From an uncultured Adlercreutzia sp. (lineage in GTDB: Bacteria > Actinomycetota > Coriobacteriia > Coriobacteriales > Eggerthellaceae), in assembly GCA_910589165.1 (NCBI GenBank), contig CAJUSP010000002.1, forward strand, positions 1-64,000: DNA of 64,000 nucleotides. Direction: 5' to 3'. Within the stretch, counting starts at the first letter, position 1, and each line of letters opens with the position of its first letter. A program made the translations under genes and the position numbers. Below are positions 1 to 9,500 of the stretch, piece by piece. A model generated the notes under the pieces. The model searched no databases, was not told the DNA's origin, and saw only the letters and a program-made list of their open reading frames with translations.

Positions 1-5
1 AAATA

Positions 6-39
6 AGTGGGACTGGAAACTTTTGTTTCCAGTCCCACT
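6..39 (-). terminator. intrinsic terminator, 15-bp perfect stem
   Basis: A perfect 15-bp inverted repeat (6-20 with 25-39) encloses a TTTT loop. Read on the minus strand it is followed by TTATTT. It lies downstream of the hydrolase gene that ends at 163 and probably ends the comEA-comEC-holA operon. Confidence 0.75.
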
Positions 40-162
40 ATCGGGGTTCAGTTCATTCGGGGCGCCCTTTTCGTTGCGTTCGGAAGGCGGCTTGCGCCTT
101 GCCGCGGGTCCACGGGCCGTGCGTTTCCGGAAACGCACACGGCGCCCGGCCGCGCGGGCTTC

Positions 163-1251
163 CTAAGAGTCCGACGGCTTGGCCAGTGCGACGTTCTTGC
201 GGTCGTAGGGCATGCGGAAGTAGTACTCCCAGCCGCACACCCCTTGCAGGATGCGGCCCTGCCGCACAAGGTGGATGAGGTGCGCGAGCGTCTCGCCCAT
301 GGAGAAGTACTTCTGGTCCATGGGCCAGCTCGCCCAATCGGGATAGCGCCAGGTGGCGTTCTGCGAGATGGACATGATGTCGTCGTGGCCCGCGCGCACG
401 AGCTCGTACATCTCCTCGAGGCGCGCCTCGTGGTGGCCCAGAAGGAACTCCACCCGCTCCTGCAGCCCCGTGAAGGGGCGCCCATGGGCCGGCAGGATGA
501 GGTTCACTTCGTAGGCCGCCACCTTCCGCAGGCTGTCGAGGAAGTCCTGCAGTGCATCGCGGGCCGGGAACCACGAGTACACCGCCGGCGTGATGCGCTC
601 GAGCACGTGGTCGCCCACGATCATGAGCTTGCGGCTGCGCTCGTAGAGGCAGATGTGCCAGGCGTCGTGGCCCGGCGTCTCGATAACTTCGAAGGTGTAG
701 GGGCCGAAGGCGAGCACGTCGCCCTCGCTCACGTAGGTGAACAGCGGGTAGCTCTCCAGGGGCAGCAGCTCGGCGGTCAAATGGAAACGCGGGCGCCCCT
801 CGCCGTCGTAGGTGATCTCGCTTTCCTGCTCGGCGCTGGCCGCCTGCAGCAGCAGGGGCCCGTAGATGGCCTCCTCGAGCTTCATGAGGTTCTTCACCTC
901 TTGGAAGGAGTGCAGGTTCGCGTACACCTTCATGCCCGGCCGCCAGATGCGGTCGAGGTTGCCCGTGTGGTCGGGGTGCGAATGGGTGAGCAGCACCTGC
1001 ACCTTCTCCAGCGAGCGGCCGAGGGAGGCCAGGGCCTTCCGAAGGGCGGCGTCGCAGTCGGGATGGTTGAACCCGACATCGATGATGGTCGTCGTGCCGT
1101 CGTCTTCCAGGATGAAGTACGAGTTGATGACGTGCAGCGGGTTGTTGGGCAGCGGCACGCGCACCAGGTACAGGTCTTCCAGAATGCGCACGGGCTCGCC
1201 GAAGGCGGCCTCAGAGTACGCCCTGTCGAGGGCTTCGACATCGTAGCTCAT
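163..1251 (-). CDS. metallo-beta-lactamase fold hydrolase
   Basis: A 362-residue MBL-fold protein. The metal-binding motif HSHPDHTG is at residues 90-97, and the downstream ligand segments ETPGHDAWH and VGDH follow near residues 190-215, as in glyoxalase-II/RNase Z-type hydrolases. No signal peptide or membrane segment is visible, so it should be cytosolic. The ATG overlaps the holA stop (ATGA), so it is translationally coupled as the last gene of the comEA-comEC-holA operon, and a strong terminator follows. The C-terminal 100 residues beyond the MBL core resemble the helical tail of larger MBL hydrolases. The substrate cannot be told from sequence. Fold call is confident; function is unknown. 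Confidence 0.9.
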   Translation of the reverse strand: MSYDVEALDRAYSEAAFGEPVRILEDLYLVRVPLPNNPLHVINSYFILEDDGTTTIIDVGFNHPDCDAALRKALASLGRSLEKVQVLLTHSHPDHTGNLDRIWRPGMKVYANLHSFQEVKNLMKLEEAIYGPLLLQAASAEQESEITYDGEGRPRFHLTAELLPLESYPLFTYVSEGDVLAFGPYTFEVIETPGHDAWHICLYERSRKLMIVGDHVLERITPAVYSWFPARDALQDFLDSLRKVAAYEVNLILPAHGRPFTGLQERVEFLLGHHEARLEEMYELVRAGHDDIMSISQNATWRYPDWASWPMDQKYFSMGETLAHLIHLVRQGRILQGVCGWEYYFRMPYDRKNVALAKPSDS

Positions 1252-2252
1252 CGCCGCACCTCCCCGCGGTTCAGCGTGTCCACCAGCCAGCGGTAGAACA
1301 CCTCGTCCTCGTCGCTGCCGCTCTTCATGGCCTGCTCGGCGTCGCGCGAGGCGACGAGCGCCCGCCGAAGCTCGGTCGGCGTGAAGTTACGCGCCCAGGC
1401 ACCGTGGTTCTTCACGCGCCAGTCGGGCACCTTCAGCGCCGCGGCCACCCCGCGCGGGTTGCCCCGACGCGCCATAGATTGGGCGCAGATGAGCTCGCGT
1501 ATGCGCGTCGTGCACATGGCGATGAGCACATGGGGCGAGGTTCCCTCCATCTTCCCGAGCAGCGAGAGGCATTTGGGCAGGTTGCGCTCGGCGAAGGCCG
1601 CCGTGAAGTCCCAGGGCTTCACCTCCGAGGTGCGGGCCACCAGCGAGCGCACTTCGCGCTCGGCCACCGGGTCGCCCCCGTTGTGGGCCAGGGCGATCTT
1701 CTTGAGCTCGTTGTCCAAGTGCACGGTGTTCTCGCCCACCAGCTCCACGAGGGCGGAAGCGGCGCCCTCGGTGAGCACGATGCCGTGGCCCGTGGCCATG
1801 GCGCGCACCTGTTTCGGCAGCTCCCAGCTCTTGGGAGGGGCGCAGTCGATGACGGCCTTCGCCCCCACACCGGCAACCGCCTTGTACAGGCGCGTGTTCT
1901 TCGCGAGCTTCTCGGCCTCCAGGGCAAGAACGGTGGTGGGGCTCGGCGATGCCAGATAGGAGACAAGCTGCTCGGCGTCGGCCTTCTTCAGCTTCTCGGC
2001 GTTGCGCACGTAGACAAGCCGCACCGGGCTCGCGAAGGGCATCGTGTTGCAGGCGCCGGCGATGTCGGCCCCCTCGGCTACCTCGCCGTCGAACTCGTCG
2101 GAGTTGAAGGCCATGTCGCCCATCTTGTCGAGACGGGCCTTGAGGCGCGTGATGACCGCGCCGCGCTTCAAGGCGTCCTCGCCCACGGCCAGGTAGGCGG
2201 GAAGCAGGGTGTTTTCCGTGTTCGTAGTCATAGGCCCATTGTAGCCGATCAT
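1248..2252 (-). CDS. holA: DNA polymerase III subunit delta
   Basis: The delta subunit is the clamp-loader wrench that opens the beta sliding clamp. The protein is 334 residues, the usual length. The N-terminal half (PAYLAVGEDALKRGAVITRL, then the DEFDGEV and PFASPVRLVYVRN segments) and the C-terminal collar-like helical half (WDFTAAFAERNLPKCLSLL) match the family. The ATG at 2252 forms ATGA with the comEC stop and has a good Shine-Dalgarno (GGGAGG) 10 nt upstream. An alternative start at MTTNTENT (2231) would remove seven residues. The comEA-comEC-holA order is common in Gram-positive bacteria, which supports the call. Confidence 0.95.
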   Translation of the reverse strand: MIGYNGPMTTNTENTLLPAYLAVGEDALKRGAVITRLKARLDKMGDMAFNSDEFDGEVAEGADIAGACNTMPFASPVRLVYVRNAEKLKKADAEQLVSYLASPSPTTVLALEAEKLAKNTRLYKAVAGVGAKAVIDCAPPKSWELPKQVRAMATGHGIVLTEGAASALVELVGENTVHLDNELKKIALAHNGGDPVAEREVRSLVARTSEVKPWDFTAAFAERNLPKCLSLLGKMEGTSPHVLIAMCTTRIRELICAQSMARRGNPRGVAAALKVPDWRVKNHGAWARNFTPTELRRALVASRDAEQAMKSGSDEDEVFYRWLVDTLNRGEVRR

Positions 2253-4579
2253 GGTTCGGGCGCCTCCCTTTGAGGGGCGACTGTCAGTTTCTCCATGGAG
2301 AAACCCACGGCCACATCTCCCCGCTCATCGCTGCGAAAAACGGCGCACCCCGCCGAGCCGAGGAGCTCGAGCGCCTCGGTCGTCGGGTGCCCGTAGCGGT
2401 TGTTCTCCCCCACACCGATGAGCGCGATGCTCGGCGAGAGCCGCTCGACAAGGGTCTCATCGAGGGCAGCCCTCGAGCCGTGGTGCCCTACCTTCAGCAC
2501 GTCGACGCCCTCTTCGGGCAGAAACTCCTCCACGGCCCGCAGCTGCTCTGCCTCGGCATCTCCGCAAAACAGTGCGCTCCAATCTTCCGCCCCGTCGCCA
2601 TCGCCGTCCCACCGGCACAGGAGGATGAGGCTGTCGGCGTTGCCTCCCCCATCGACAAAACACTCGGGGGCAAGCACCGTCAGCGCAAAGCGCCCGCAGC
2701 GGATCTCGCCGCCCGCACCCAGGCCGACAACGCCGCCGGGATAGCCTTCCGCCTCGGCATCCTCGCGCACCTCGCCGCACGAGTCGCAGTCGCAGGTCAA
2801 CAGGTCGGCAGCCACCAGCAGCCGGTCGACGACGGCCACATCGCCTAAGGTGTCGAGTGACCCGCAGTGATCGTCGTCGTGATGCGTGACGGTGACGGCA
2901 TCGAGGTGCCGGATGCCCTCGCGGGCGCAAGCCTCGCGCAGCAGCGCATCCTGGTTGCCTGTGTCCACAAGCACCGCGCAGCCGCCGCTGCGCACGAGGA
3001 AGGCATCGCCCTGGCCGACGTCGAGCATCACGATCTCGTCGTCGGCCGGTGCGGCCACCCCCAGCGCGAAAACCCCCGTTATCGCAACGGTGGCAGCCGC
3101 TGCCGACAGAATGACTCGCGGCCTCAGGCGCGGCCACCACGCCCACAACCCCGTGCAGAGCGCCACCGAGAGCGTCGCCGCGGCAGCAGGCTCGGCGTCG
3201 ACGGGCAGACAGGCGCCGGGAACGGCGGCCAGCAGGATTACGATGACAGAAAGCGGCGCCGCCGCGAGCGATGCCGCTCCCATCAGCAGCGGCGCGGCCT
3301 CGTCCACCAGGCACGACCCCACCACGCAGACGAACCCCGTCACGCAGGCCAGCGTGAACAGCGGCGCGCCCAACAGGTTCGCCAGCGGCGAGAGCAGCGG
3401 CAGCTGGCTGAACAGGGCGGCCGCATAGGGCTGGGTCGCCAAAGCCGAGGAGGCCGTCAGCGACAGCGGGTCGCCCGCGAAGCGTCGCAAGGAAGACCTC
3501 GCGGGCCCAAATGCTCCGGCCAGATACCGCGCGAACACCACGATACCGAGGGTCGACCCCGCCGAGAGGGCGAAGGAGGCCGACAGGGCGCACGGCGGGT
3601 CGAGCACGATGAACGCGACCAGGCACAGCCCCAATGCCGCCAGCGCCGACTGCCTCCGCTCGGCCACAAGCCCGATGAGCCCCGTGGCCGCCATCACCGC
3701 CGCCCGCAGTGCCGAAACCGGCACCCCCGTGAAGAGAACGTAGCCGGCCAGGAAGAGCGCCGTGGCCACCGCGATGGCGCGCCTTCCCAACCCGACGAGG
3801 CGCAGCCCGGCGCCCACGAACATCGTGACGATAGAGAGGTGCGCACCCGACACCGCCACCAGGTGCGCGAGCCCCGTTGCCTTGAACTGCTCGTAGGCGC
3901 CGCTCTCCTCGATGGGCACCCGGTACCCGCAGACAAGGGCCGCCACCAGCGGACCCTGGTCGCCCCCATGCTCCTCGATAAGCCCCAGCGCCCGACGGCG
4001 GAGCGCCGGGACACCCGATGCTTTGCTGGCATCGACGCCCTCCGGTGCCGAAAGGGAACCCGCGAGGCCGCGATCCCAATAGTATGCGCGGCTTCCATCG
4101 GAAGGCTCCCTTATCGAACCGCGAACCGTCACGCAATCGCCCCTCAGCAGGCCTTCCTCCTCCATGTTAAGACGCACCGCGACCCGGCACCCTTCCCCGT
4201 TCGTCGCCTCGGCCCGAGCCGACCAGCCGAATTCCCCCTTCTTCGCATCTTCCTGCAGCACGCATACCCACGGCCCCGTCTTATTCTCTGAAGCCGTCCC
4301 AAGAAAGGCCGCATGCAGGCCGCAGCTAACCAGGGCGCCACCCACGCACAGGGCAACGACGCAAAGAAGCGGCACGGCCCGGCGACGAAGGCACCATGTC
4401 ACGCTCGATAGCCCCAGGGCAGCCCCTGCAAAAGCGACAGCCGGGCGAGCGAAAGACGATGCCTCGCCCAAAAGAGGCCACGCTACCGCCGCACTGAGCC
4501 ATACCGCTAAACCGCCCACCAGCAGCGGCGGCAAATGGGGGCGTGCGATACCGGGGTCTTCCTCACACGCAGATCGCAT
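2249..4579 (-). CDS. comEC: ComEC/Rec2 DNA internalisation channel
   Basis: Polytopic membrane protein that carries single-stranded DNA across the membrane during transformation. From the ATG at 4579 (MRSACEEDPG) it has 776 residues. An N-terminal hydrophobic and DUF4131-like part is followed by the competence transmembrane domain (YEQFKATGLAHLVAVSGAHL). The C-terminal MBL domain has LDVGQGDAF, VTHHDDDHCG and LKVGHHGS. The ATG lies inside the last codons of comEA (17-bp overlap); further upstream the frame reads an Arg/Pro-rich stretch with no family similarity, so I reject a longer start. The stop overlaps holA. With comEA it suggests a DNA uptake capacity, but no pilus genes are in the window. 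Confidence 0.93.
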   Translation of the reverse strand: MRSACEEDPGIARPHLPPLLVGGLAVWLSAAVAWPLLGEASSFARPAVAFAGAALGLSSVTWCLRRRAVPLLCVVALCVGGALVSCGLHAAFLGTASENKTGPWVCVLQEDAKKGEFGWSARAEATNGEGCRVAVRLNMEEEGLLRGDCVTVRGSIREPSDGSRAYYWDRGLAGSLSAPEGVDASKASGVPALRRRALGLIEEHGGDQGPLVAALVCGYRVPIEESGAYEQFKATGLAHLVAVSGAHLSIVTMFVGAGLRLVGLGRRAIAVATALFLAGYVLFTGVPVSALRAAVMAATGLIGLVAERRQSALAALGLCLVAFIVLDPPCALSASFALSAGSTLGIVVFARYLAGAFGPARSSLRRFAGDPLSLTASSALATQPYAAALFSQLPLLSPLANLLGAPLFTLACVTGFVCVVGSCLVDEAAPLLMGAASLAAAPLSVIVILLAAVPGACLPVDAEPAAAATLSVALCTGLWAWWPRLRPRVILSAAAATVAITGVFALGVAAPADDEIVMLDVGQGDAFLVRSGGCAVLVDTGNQDALLREACAREGIRHLDAVTVTHHDDDHCGSLDTLGDVAVVDRLLVAADLLTCDCDSCGEVREDAEAEGYPGGVVGLGAGGEIRCGRFALTVLAPECFVDGGGNADSLILLCRWDGDGDGAEDWSALFCGDAEAEQLRAVEEFLPEEGVDVLKVGHHGSRAALDETLVERLSPSIALIGVGENNRYGHPTTEALELLGSAGCAVFRSDERGDVAVGFSMEKLTVAPQREAPEP

Positions 4580-5345
4580 CGCGAATCGCCTCGAGCTTCT
4601 TCTCCCCGATACCTGATACGCGTGTGAGATCGTCGACGGAGGCGAAGGGCCCGTTGGCCTCTCGGTCGGCGACGATCTTGGCCGCCGTCGCCTCCCCAAT
4701 GCCCGAGAGCGCCGTAAGCTCGGACGCGCTGGCGGTGTTGATATTTATAAGCCCCGAGGAGGAAGCCGATGAGGCAGAGCCCGAAGCGCCGGTGCCCGCT
4801 CCTGCCCCTGGCACAACCTCGCTTTCCTCGCCCACCGCGGGGATAACAACCTGCTGGCCGTCTTCTAGCTCCTGAGCCAGATTCACCGTCGCCGTGACCG
4901 CGTCGTCGCGTACGCCTCCCGCCGCCTCAACGGCATCGATGACCCGGCTGCCCTCGTCGAGGTAGTACACCCCGGGGCTCGCAACGGCGCCGTCCACATG
5001 CACGCAGAGGCTGCGCGGCGGGGTCTCAGCCTGTGCCGGGAGCACCGTGTCTCCGGTACCAGAGGAAGCACCGACAACCCCCGCCTCGCCCGAAGACGCC
5101 GCCGCGACCCCCTTGCCATCGCCGCCGTCAGCGCCGGTTGAAGACTCGGCATCCTCCTGCGATGCCTCGGCAGCCCCTGCGGCAACGACCTCGAAGCCGC
5201 CCGCATCTCCCCCAACCCCAAGGCCGACTGCAGCAATGGCCAGCACGACGCACAGCAAGAGGGCAACCCCAAGAAACACCGGTTTCGGTACGGCACCAAG
5301 ATGGAGCCGCGCCGCCCAGCCCTCCGCTCTGTCCTGAAAGCCCAT
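4563..5345 (-). CDS. comEA: ComEA competence protein (SLBB + helix-hairpin-helix)
   Basis: Membrane-anchored double-stranded DNA receptor of transformation. The protein is 260 residues: one N-terminal membrane segment (about 22-44, FLGVALLLCVVLAIAAVGLG), a low-complexity Ala/Ser/Gly/Glu linker (about 45-105), an SLBB domain (VHVDGAVASPGVYYL... near 112-165), a second linker, and the C-terminal paired HhH domain (ININTASASELTALSGIGEA..., about 198-260). The SD AGGAGG precedes the ATG. It is first in the operon and overlaps comEC by 17 bp. The linkers are longer than in Bacillus ComEA but typical of actinobacteria. Confidence 0.95.
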   Translation of the reverse strand: MGFQDRAEGWAARLHLGAVPKPVFLGVALLLCVVLAIAAVGLGVGGDAGGFEVVAAGAAEASQEDAESSTGADGGDGKGVAAASSGEAGVVGASSGTGDTVLPAQAETPPRSLCVHVDGAVASPGVYYLDEGSRVIDAVEAAGGVRDDAVTATVNLAQELEDGQQVVIPAVGEESEVVPGAGAGTGASGSASSASSSGLININTASASELTALSGIGEATAAKIVADREANGPFASVDDLTRVSGIGEKKLEAIRDAICV

Positions 5346-5424
5346 AGTTCCTCCTCGCCTCGCTTAGAAGACGAGTATGCCCGACCAAAACCGTCAAAAC
5401 GTCGGGGGGATTTCCCGTTTCCAG

Positions 5425-5506
5425 CCGTCCGCAAACCGTAGCCGCGCCGCATCAGAGCCGCCCGCAAACCGCACCAGACCCGTCCCCCAACCGCCCGCAA
5501 ACCGTA
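5425..5506. repeat. three 16-bp direct repeats spaced exactly 33 bp
   Basis: The 16-mer CCGYCCGCAAACCGYA begins at 5425, 5458 and 5491, with at most one difference per copy from the consensus. Sequence between copies is not conserved. The period is about three helical turns. A degenerate fourth copy (CCGTCAAAAC) begins at 5391. The array lies between divergent comEA and the toxin-antitoxin pair, so it could be an operator for either. Confidence 0.7.
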
Positions 5507-5554
5507 AGGAAGCCGTATTCGGGTATTCCCAATTTTTCTCTCTATTATTCCACA

Positions 5555-5583
5555 TAGTATTCTTCAGATAATTTTGCTACTAT
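5555..5583 (+). promoter_or_regulatory. probable extended -10 promoter of the TA pair
   Basis: TGCTACTAT (extended -10; hexamer 5578-5583) lies in an AT-rich stretch 32 bp before the TTG start of the antitoxin. The -35 region is poor. It sits just downstream of the 33-bp repeat array. Confidence 0.45.
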
Positions 5584-5614
5584 CAACCTATAGGCACAGA
5601 AGGAAGGAGTCGCC

Positions 5615-5908
5615 TTGAACGTGTTCACCTCCACCGAGCTCGCCTCGAAAACGAAGGCCGTATGCGCGACGGTACGCCAGGACGGCTGCGCCTTTGTGAC
5701 TAACAACGGGAAGATCGACTGCATGATGATCGACCTCTCCATGTTCGACACCATCAACGAGGCCATCCATTCCTACGACCAATGGGTCGCCCAGTACGAG
5801 CTCGAGCGCATGTGGCGCCGCAATGCCGCAAGCACCCTTACCCTCAGCGAAATAGACGACGAGATAGCCGCCTGTCGCCGCGAGCGCCACGCCGGGGCCT
5901 CGGCATGA
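5615..5908 (+). CDS. Phd/YefM-like antitoxin
   Basis: A 97-residue protein with a Phd/YefM-like N-terminal DNA-binding part (residues 1-50; FTSTELASKTKAV and VTNNGKIDCMMIDLSMF). The C-terminal half is charged and probably embraces the toxin. The start is TTG, chosen because AAGGAAGGAG ends 5 nt upstream and no ATG fits. Its stop overlaps the ATG of the PIN gene (ATGA), the usual layout of type II toxin-antitoxin pairs. Antitoxins of this family normally autorepress, so the 33-bp-spaced repeats and extended -10 just upstream are candidate targets. Family assignment is from the residue pattern only. Confidence 0.75.
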   Translation: MNVFTSTELASKTKAVCATVRQDGCAFVTNNGKIDCMMIDLSMFDTINEAIHSYDQWVAQYELERMWRRNAASTLTLSEIDDEIAACRRERHAGASA

Positions 5909-6318
5909 AGTATGTCATCCTCGACACCAACGTCGTCGTGTCTGCCATGCTGTCTCACCTCGACCGCGGCTATCCGGCCGGCGTGCTCCAGCGCATTGCC
6001 TCGCGCAAAATCGTCCCCGTGTACTCGTCGGCGCTCATGGCGGAATACGAGGAGGTGCTGCGGCGCCCCAAGTTCAAGTTCCACGAGCAGGATATCGATG
6101 TTGTGCTCTCCAAGATCAGGCACTTCGGCATCCATCACGAATGCCTACCCGGGCTTTCCTTCGCGCCCGAATGCGCAGACCCCGACGACCAGCCTTTCTA
6201 CAACCTCTCCCTATCCACCGATGCGCTCCTCGTCACCGGCAACACCAAACATTTCCCAGAGGACAAGCGCATCTTCACCCCCGCCGAATACTTCACCTCC
6301 CTCAAGTCGGATATCTAG
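5905..6318 (+). CDS. PIN-domain ribonuclease toxin
   Basis: A 137-residue single PIN domain, presumably a Mg-dependent RNase toxin neutralised by the upstream protein. Acidic active-site candidates are visible: D7 in VILDTNV, E47/E49 in AEYEEVL, and D92-D95 in ADPDDQPF. The TGNTKHFP segment (111-118) is typical of the PIN_3/COG1569 subfamily. The ATG at 5905 overlaps the antitoxin stop. All key acidic residues are present, so the toxin looks intact. The RNA target is not predictable. Confidence 0.85.
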   Translation: MKYVILDTNVVVSAMLSHLDRGYPAGVLQRIASRKIVPVYSSALMAEYEEVLRRPKFKFHEQDIDVVLSKIRHFGIHHECLPGLSFAPECADPDDQPFYNLSLSTDALLVTGNTKHFPEDKRIFTPAEYFTSLKSDI

Positions 6319-6384
6319 AGGCAAGCAACCTAGACGCCCTCGCATGACAAAGGCCCCGTGTTGTCAGCGCAACCCGGGTCATCC

Positions 6385-6413
6385 CCGTAGGGCAAGGGCC
6401 ATGCCCTTGCCGC
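6385..6413. repeat. REP-like 29-bp palindrome, copy 1
   Basis: CCGTAGGG-core palindrome: AAGGGC and GCCCTT flank a CAT centre. It lies in the 226-bp gap between the PIN gene and the surface-protein gene. A partial GTGAGACAGCGC motif (6417-6431), also present at 45844 and 54422, follows directly. Confidence 0.75.
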
Positions 6414-6464
6414 TCCGTGAGACAGCGCTCCGCCGCCCGCCATCGCCAAGCGAGGCCCTCATGG

Positions 6465-6493
6465 TTGCGGGATTCGACATAAACGGGTATATT
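6465..6493 (+). promoter_or_regulatory. promoter of the surface-protein gene
   Basis: TTGCGG (6465-6470), a 17-bp spacer, then TATATT (6488-6493). It lies 51 bp before the ATG at 6545, which has AAGGAG 7 nt upstream. Confidence 0.6.
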
Positions 6494-6544
6494 TCAGGCT
6501 TGACCTCGCGTCTATAGGAGACGCACGAGAGAAGGAGACCCATC

Positions 6545-9500
6545 ATGAGTGAGAAGCGACGGGGGTCGCTTTTCCGCCTCGGCCTGGCGGCCGTGCTCGC
6601 CGCGGGACTGGTTCCCGCCGCGGCCTTCGCCGACCCCGAGAACGATTTCACTGAGACCCCCCCCCATCGAGTTTTCTGAGACCGTAGACGACACGGATCT
6701 GCAAGGCTCCCCCGACAGCGGCGCGACCGGCACCGAGGCGCCCGAAGTCGAGCCCGACCAGTCAGAAGAACCCGAAGGAGTAGCAAGCTCTCCCGACGAG
6801 CGCGAGGACAGCACGGCCGACAACGCAGAGGCGGCCGAATCGCCCTCCACCTTCTCTTCTCTTATAAGCTATGTGGCATCCGCATTCTCGGACATTGCTG
6901 CCTCCAGCGCAGCCGAGAGCGAAGCCTCGCCCAACTCGCAAGCCGCCGCTCAGGCAGCCGCCCCTGCGGGCGCGTTCACGCTGGCCGACGACTACACCGT
7001 CTGGGGCGTCGACGGCGACATAGTCTCCCCCTCTGACTTCTCTTACGATGCTACTGCGAAGACGATCACCGTCAACACCGACGAGCGCTTCGCCGTGCAG
7101 AACACCGACCAGACCAAGGTGGAGACGGACGATGACGCCGGCCGCATCGCCAACCCCTCGGATATCTGCTTCGTCGTCCCCGCCGGCCGCAAGGCCCTCA
7201 TGGTTCTCGAGGGCGTCGGCATCAAGGGCACCCAGCCCATCGACATCGAGGTGGGCGCGGAACTCACCCTCGTCCTCGGCGACGGAACGAAGAACACACT
7301 CGAAAGCACCGACTTGCTCAAACCTGCCCTTCACTGCCCCACCGGCTCCACCCTTCTCATCGATGATGAGGTGCTCAACTTCGACTCAAAAGGCACCCAC
7401 ATTGTTCCTAGCGGCGGCGAGTTGCCCCGCGATTGCACGCTGGAGAACGGGACAAAGGTGTCGAAAGGCGATCCGCTCTCCAAGCTCGAGAGCAGCAATC
7501 CCGGAGAGCTCTATGCGACTACCCAACCCTATGGCGACGCTGCTGCCATCGGTGGCAAAGGTATGAACTGGTATAGCAACGTAGGCCCTATTGGCGAGCC
7601 AGCGGGCAACATGACCTTCGATGGCGGTACCGTAATCGCATCCGCTGCGAGCCAGGAAGACGCCTACTACAACGGAGGCGCGGCCATCGGGGGAGGAGCC
7701 TGCGGAAGCGGCACCGGCCCCGACGAATGGATCACCATCAACGGTGGCCGCGTGACCGCCAATGGAGCAGCCCATGGTGCGGGAATAGGCGGAGGGGTGT
7801 ATTCCTGCTCTGGCAACATTCGCATTAACGGAGGGTTCGTGAAGTCTAACGGGGGCATCCACAGCAGCGGCTTCGGAGGCGGATGTTCACCCCACGACAG
7901 CTCGTCGTTCCAACTTATATTAACCGGAGGCACTCTGATTCCGACGGGAACTTCCACGCCGGGCATCAATGCGGTAGACGCAGGAGCGCCCAATTTACAG
8001 GCGGTCATCACCGGCGCCTCCATCGGCAATGCGTCGGGCGCGGCCGGCTTCCGATTCAGCGGTACCGCGAAGAACGACAAGGGCGAGCCGGTGCGCATGG
8101 TGGAGGTGGACCTCACGGCGGACGTCGGCGAGAACGCCTACAAGCTCTCACGCTGGCAGCTACTCGTGGACGGCAAGCCCTACGACTACGGCGCGCCGGC
8201 CGAGTTCGACAAAGGGCACCTCTACCTATGGCTGCCCGACAAGATCGTCCAGGAGAGCGAGGTGACGGTTGACTTCACCTACGTGAACACCGACAAGCTG
8301 GACGCCGCCGGCAACCCCACCGAGATCACTCCCCTGCCGCTGTTCCGGCCGCCCGGAACCGCCACCGATGGCAAGCTGCGCCGCTACGAGAACTTCGTGC
8401 TGCCGGATTCCTACCTCGACCGGCTGACGAAGTACTACGACGGCGAGCCCTTCGACACCTACGCCATAAGCAAGGACAAGCCCCTGCCCACCCTCGAGGA
8501 GATCGGGAAGGATCCCGCGACGGGAAAGCCCCTCTACCGCGAGCTGACCGACGGGGACGCCGTCACCTACAAGTACCAGCTCTTCGACAAGCGCCCCGAC
8601 GGCGGCGCGGAGCCCGTGCCCGCCGGCCCCGAGGTTGACACCGGGGGCGACATGCCTCGCGACGCCGGCGTCATGAAGTTCACCATGACCTCCACCGAGT
8701 ACTCGAACACCGACGGCTTCAAGGAAAGCTACTGGGGACACCGGGCGACGGGATGGTGCGAGATCAAGCCGACCACCTCGAAGGTGGCGGGCGTGAGGGC
8801 CGCCTGGGAGGACGGCCAGGCGGGCAGCGTGGCCGAGGACGCCCGCCAGCGGCTCACGGTGAGCGCGACCATCTCCAAGGGCGACGCGGCCCCCGACGGG
8901 TCGCCCAACGGGGGCGCCTGCCGGGCCCCGCGCGGCTATATCCAGCTCTACGTTGACGGCAAGGCTGTAGGCGACCCGGTGAAGATGGTGTTCGCGGGAG
9001 ACGTCGGCGAGGACGGCGCGCCCGTGGCGGCCTCGGCGGTCAACGCCCGCGAGGTGCCCGACGGCGCGGGCTCGCATACCGAGTTCGAGTTCGCCTTCAC
9101 GCCGGCCGACAAGGACTTCCTCGTGCCCGACGCCACCGGCGACAACCGCCACACGGTGTCGGTGCGCTACCTGCCGCCCGCGTCCGGCGACGGCGCGCCG
9201 CGCAACTACCTGGAGAGCGCGAGCCCGGCCGACGACCCGTCGGTGCCCGAGGCCGACGTGGAGGTGAAGCCGGTGGACCCGAACCCGTCGGTGGCGCTCT
9301 CGCCCGACCCGGACGCCGCGCCGGACGCGCCGGAGCCGACGCTCACCATGGATCCGGCGCCCAAGCCGACCGCGCCGGGGGACCACCCGACCGGCGACCC
9401 GATCTACCCCGGGGACAAGACCTATACCGGCGCAGTGGAGACCGTCTACGACCTGCCGAGCGAGGACGACCCGCACCCCGGGCGCGTCCTTCTGAAGATA

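Noticed and set aside
5391..5506. CRISPR-like interpretation of the 33-bp-spaced repeats
   Set aside because: Repeats are 16 bp with 17-bp gaps, too short on both counts, and no cas gene is present.
6549..6660. Start at 6549 for the large surface protein
   Set aside because: It would give an Arg/Pro-rich N-terminus without a signal peptide, and the SD fits the ATG at 6545, which reads the signal peptide in another frame.
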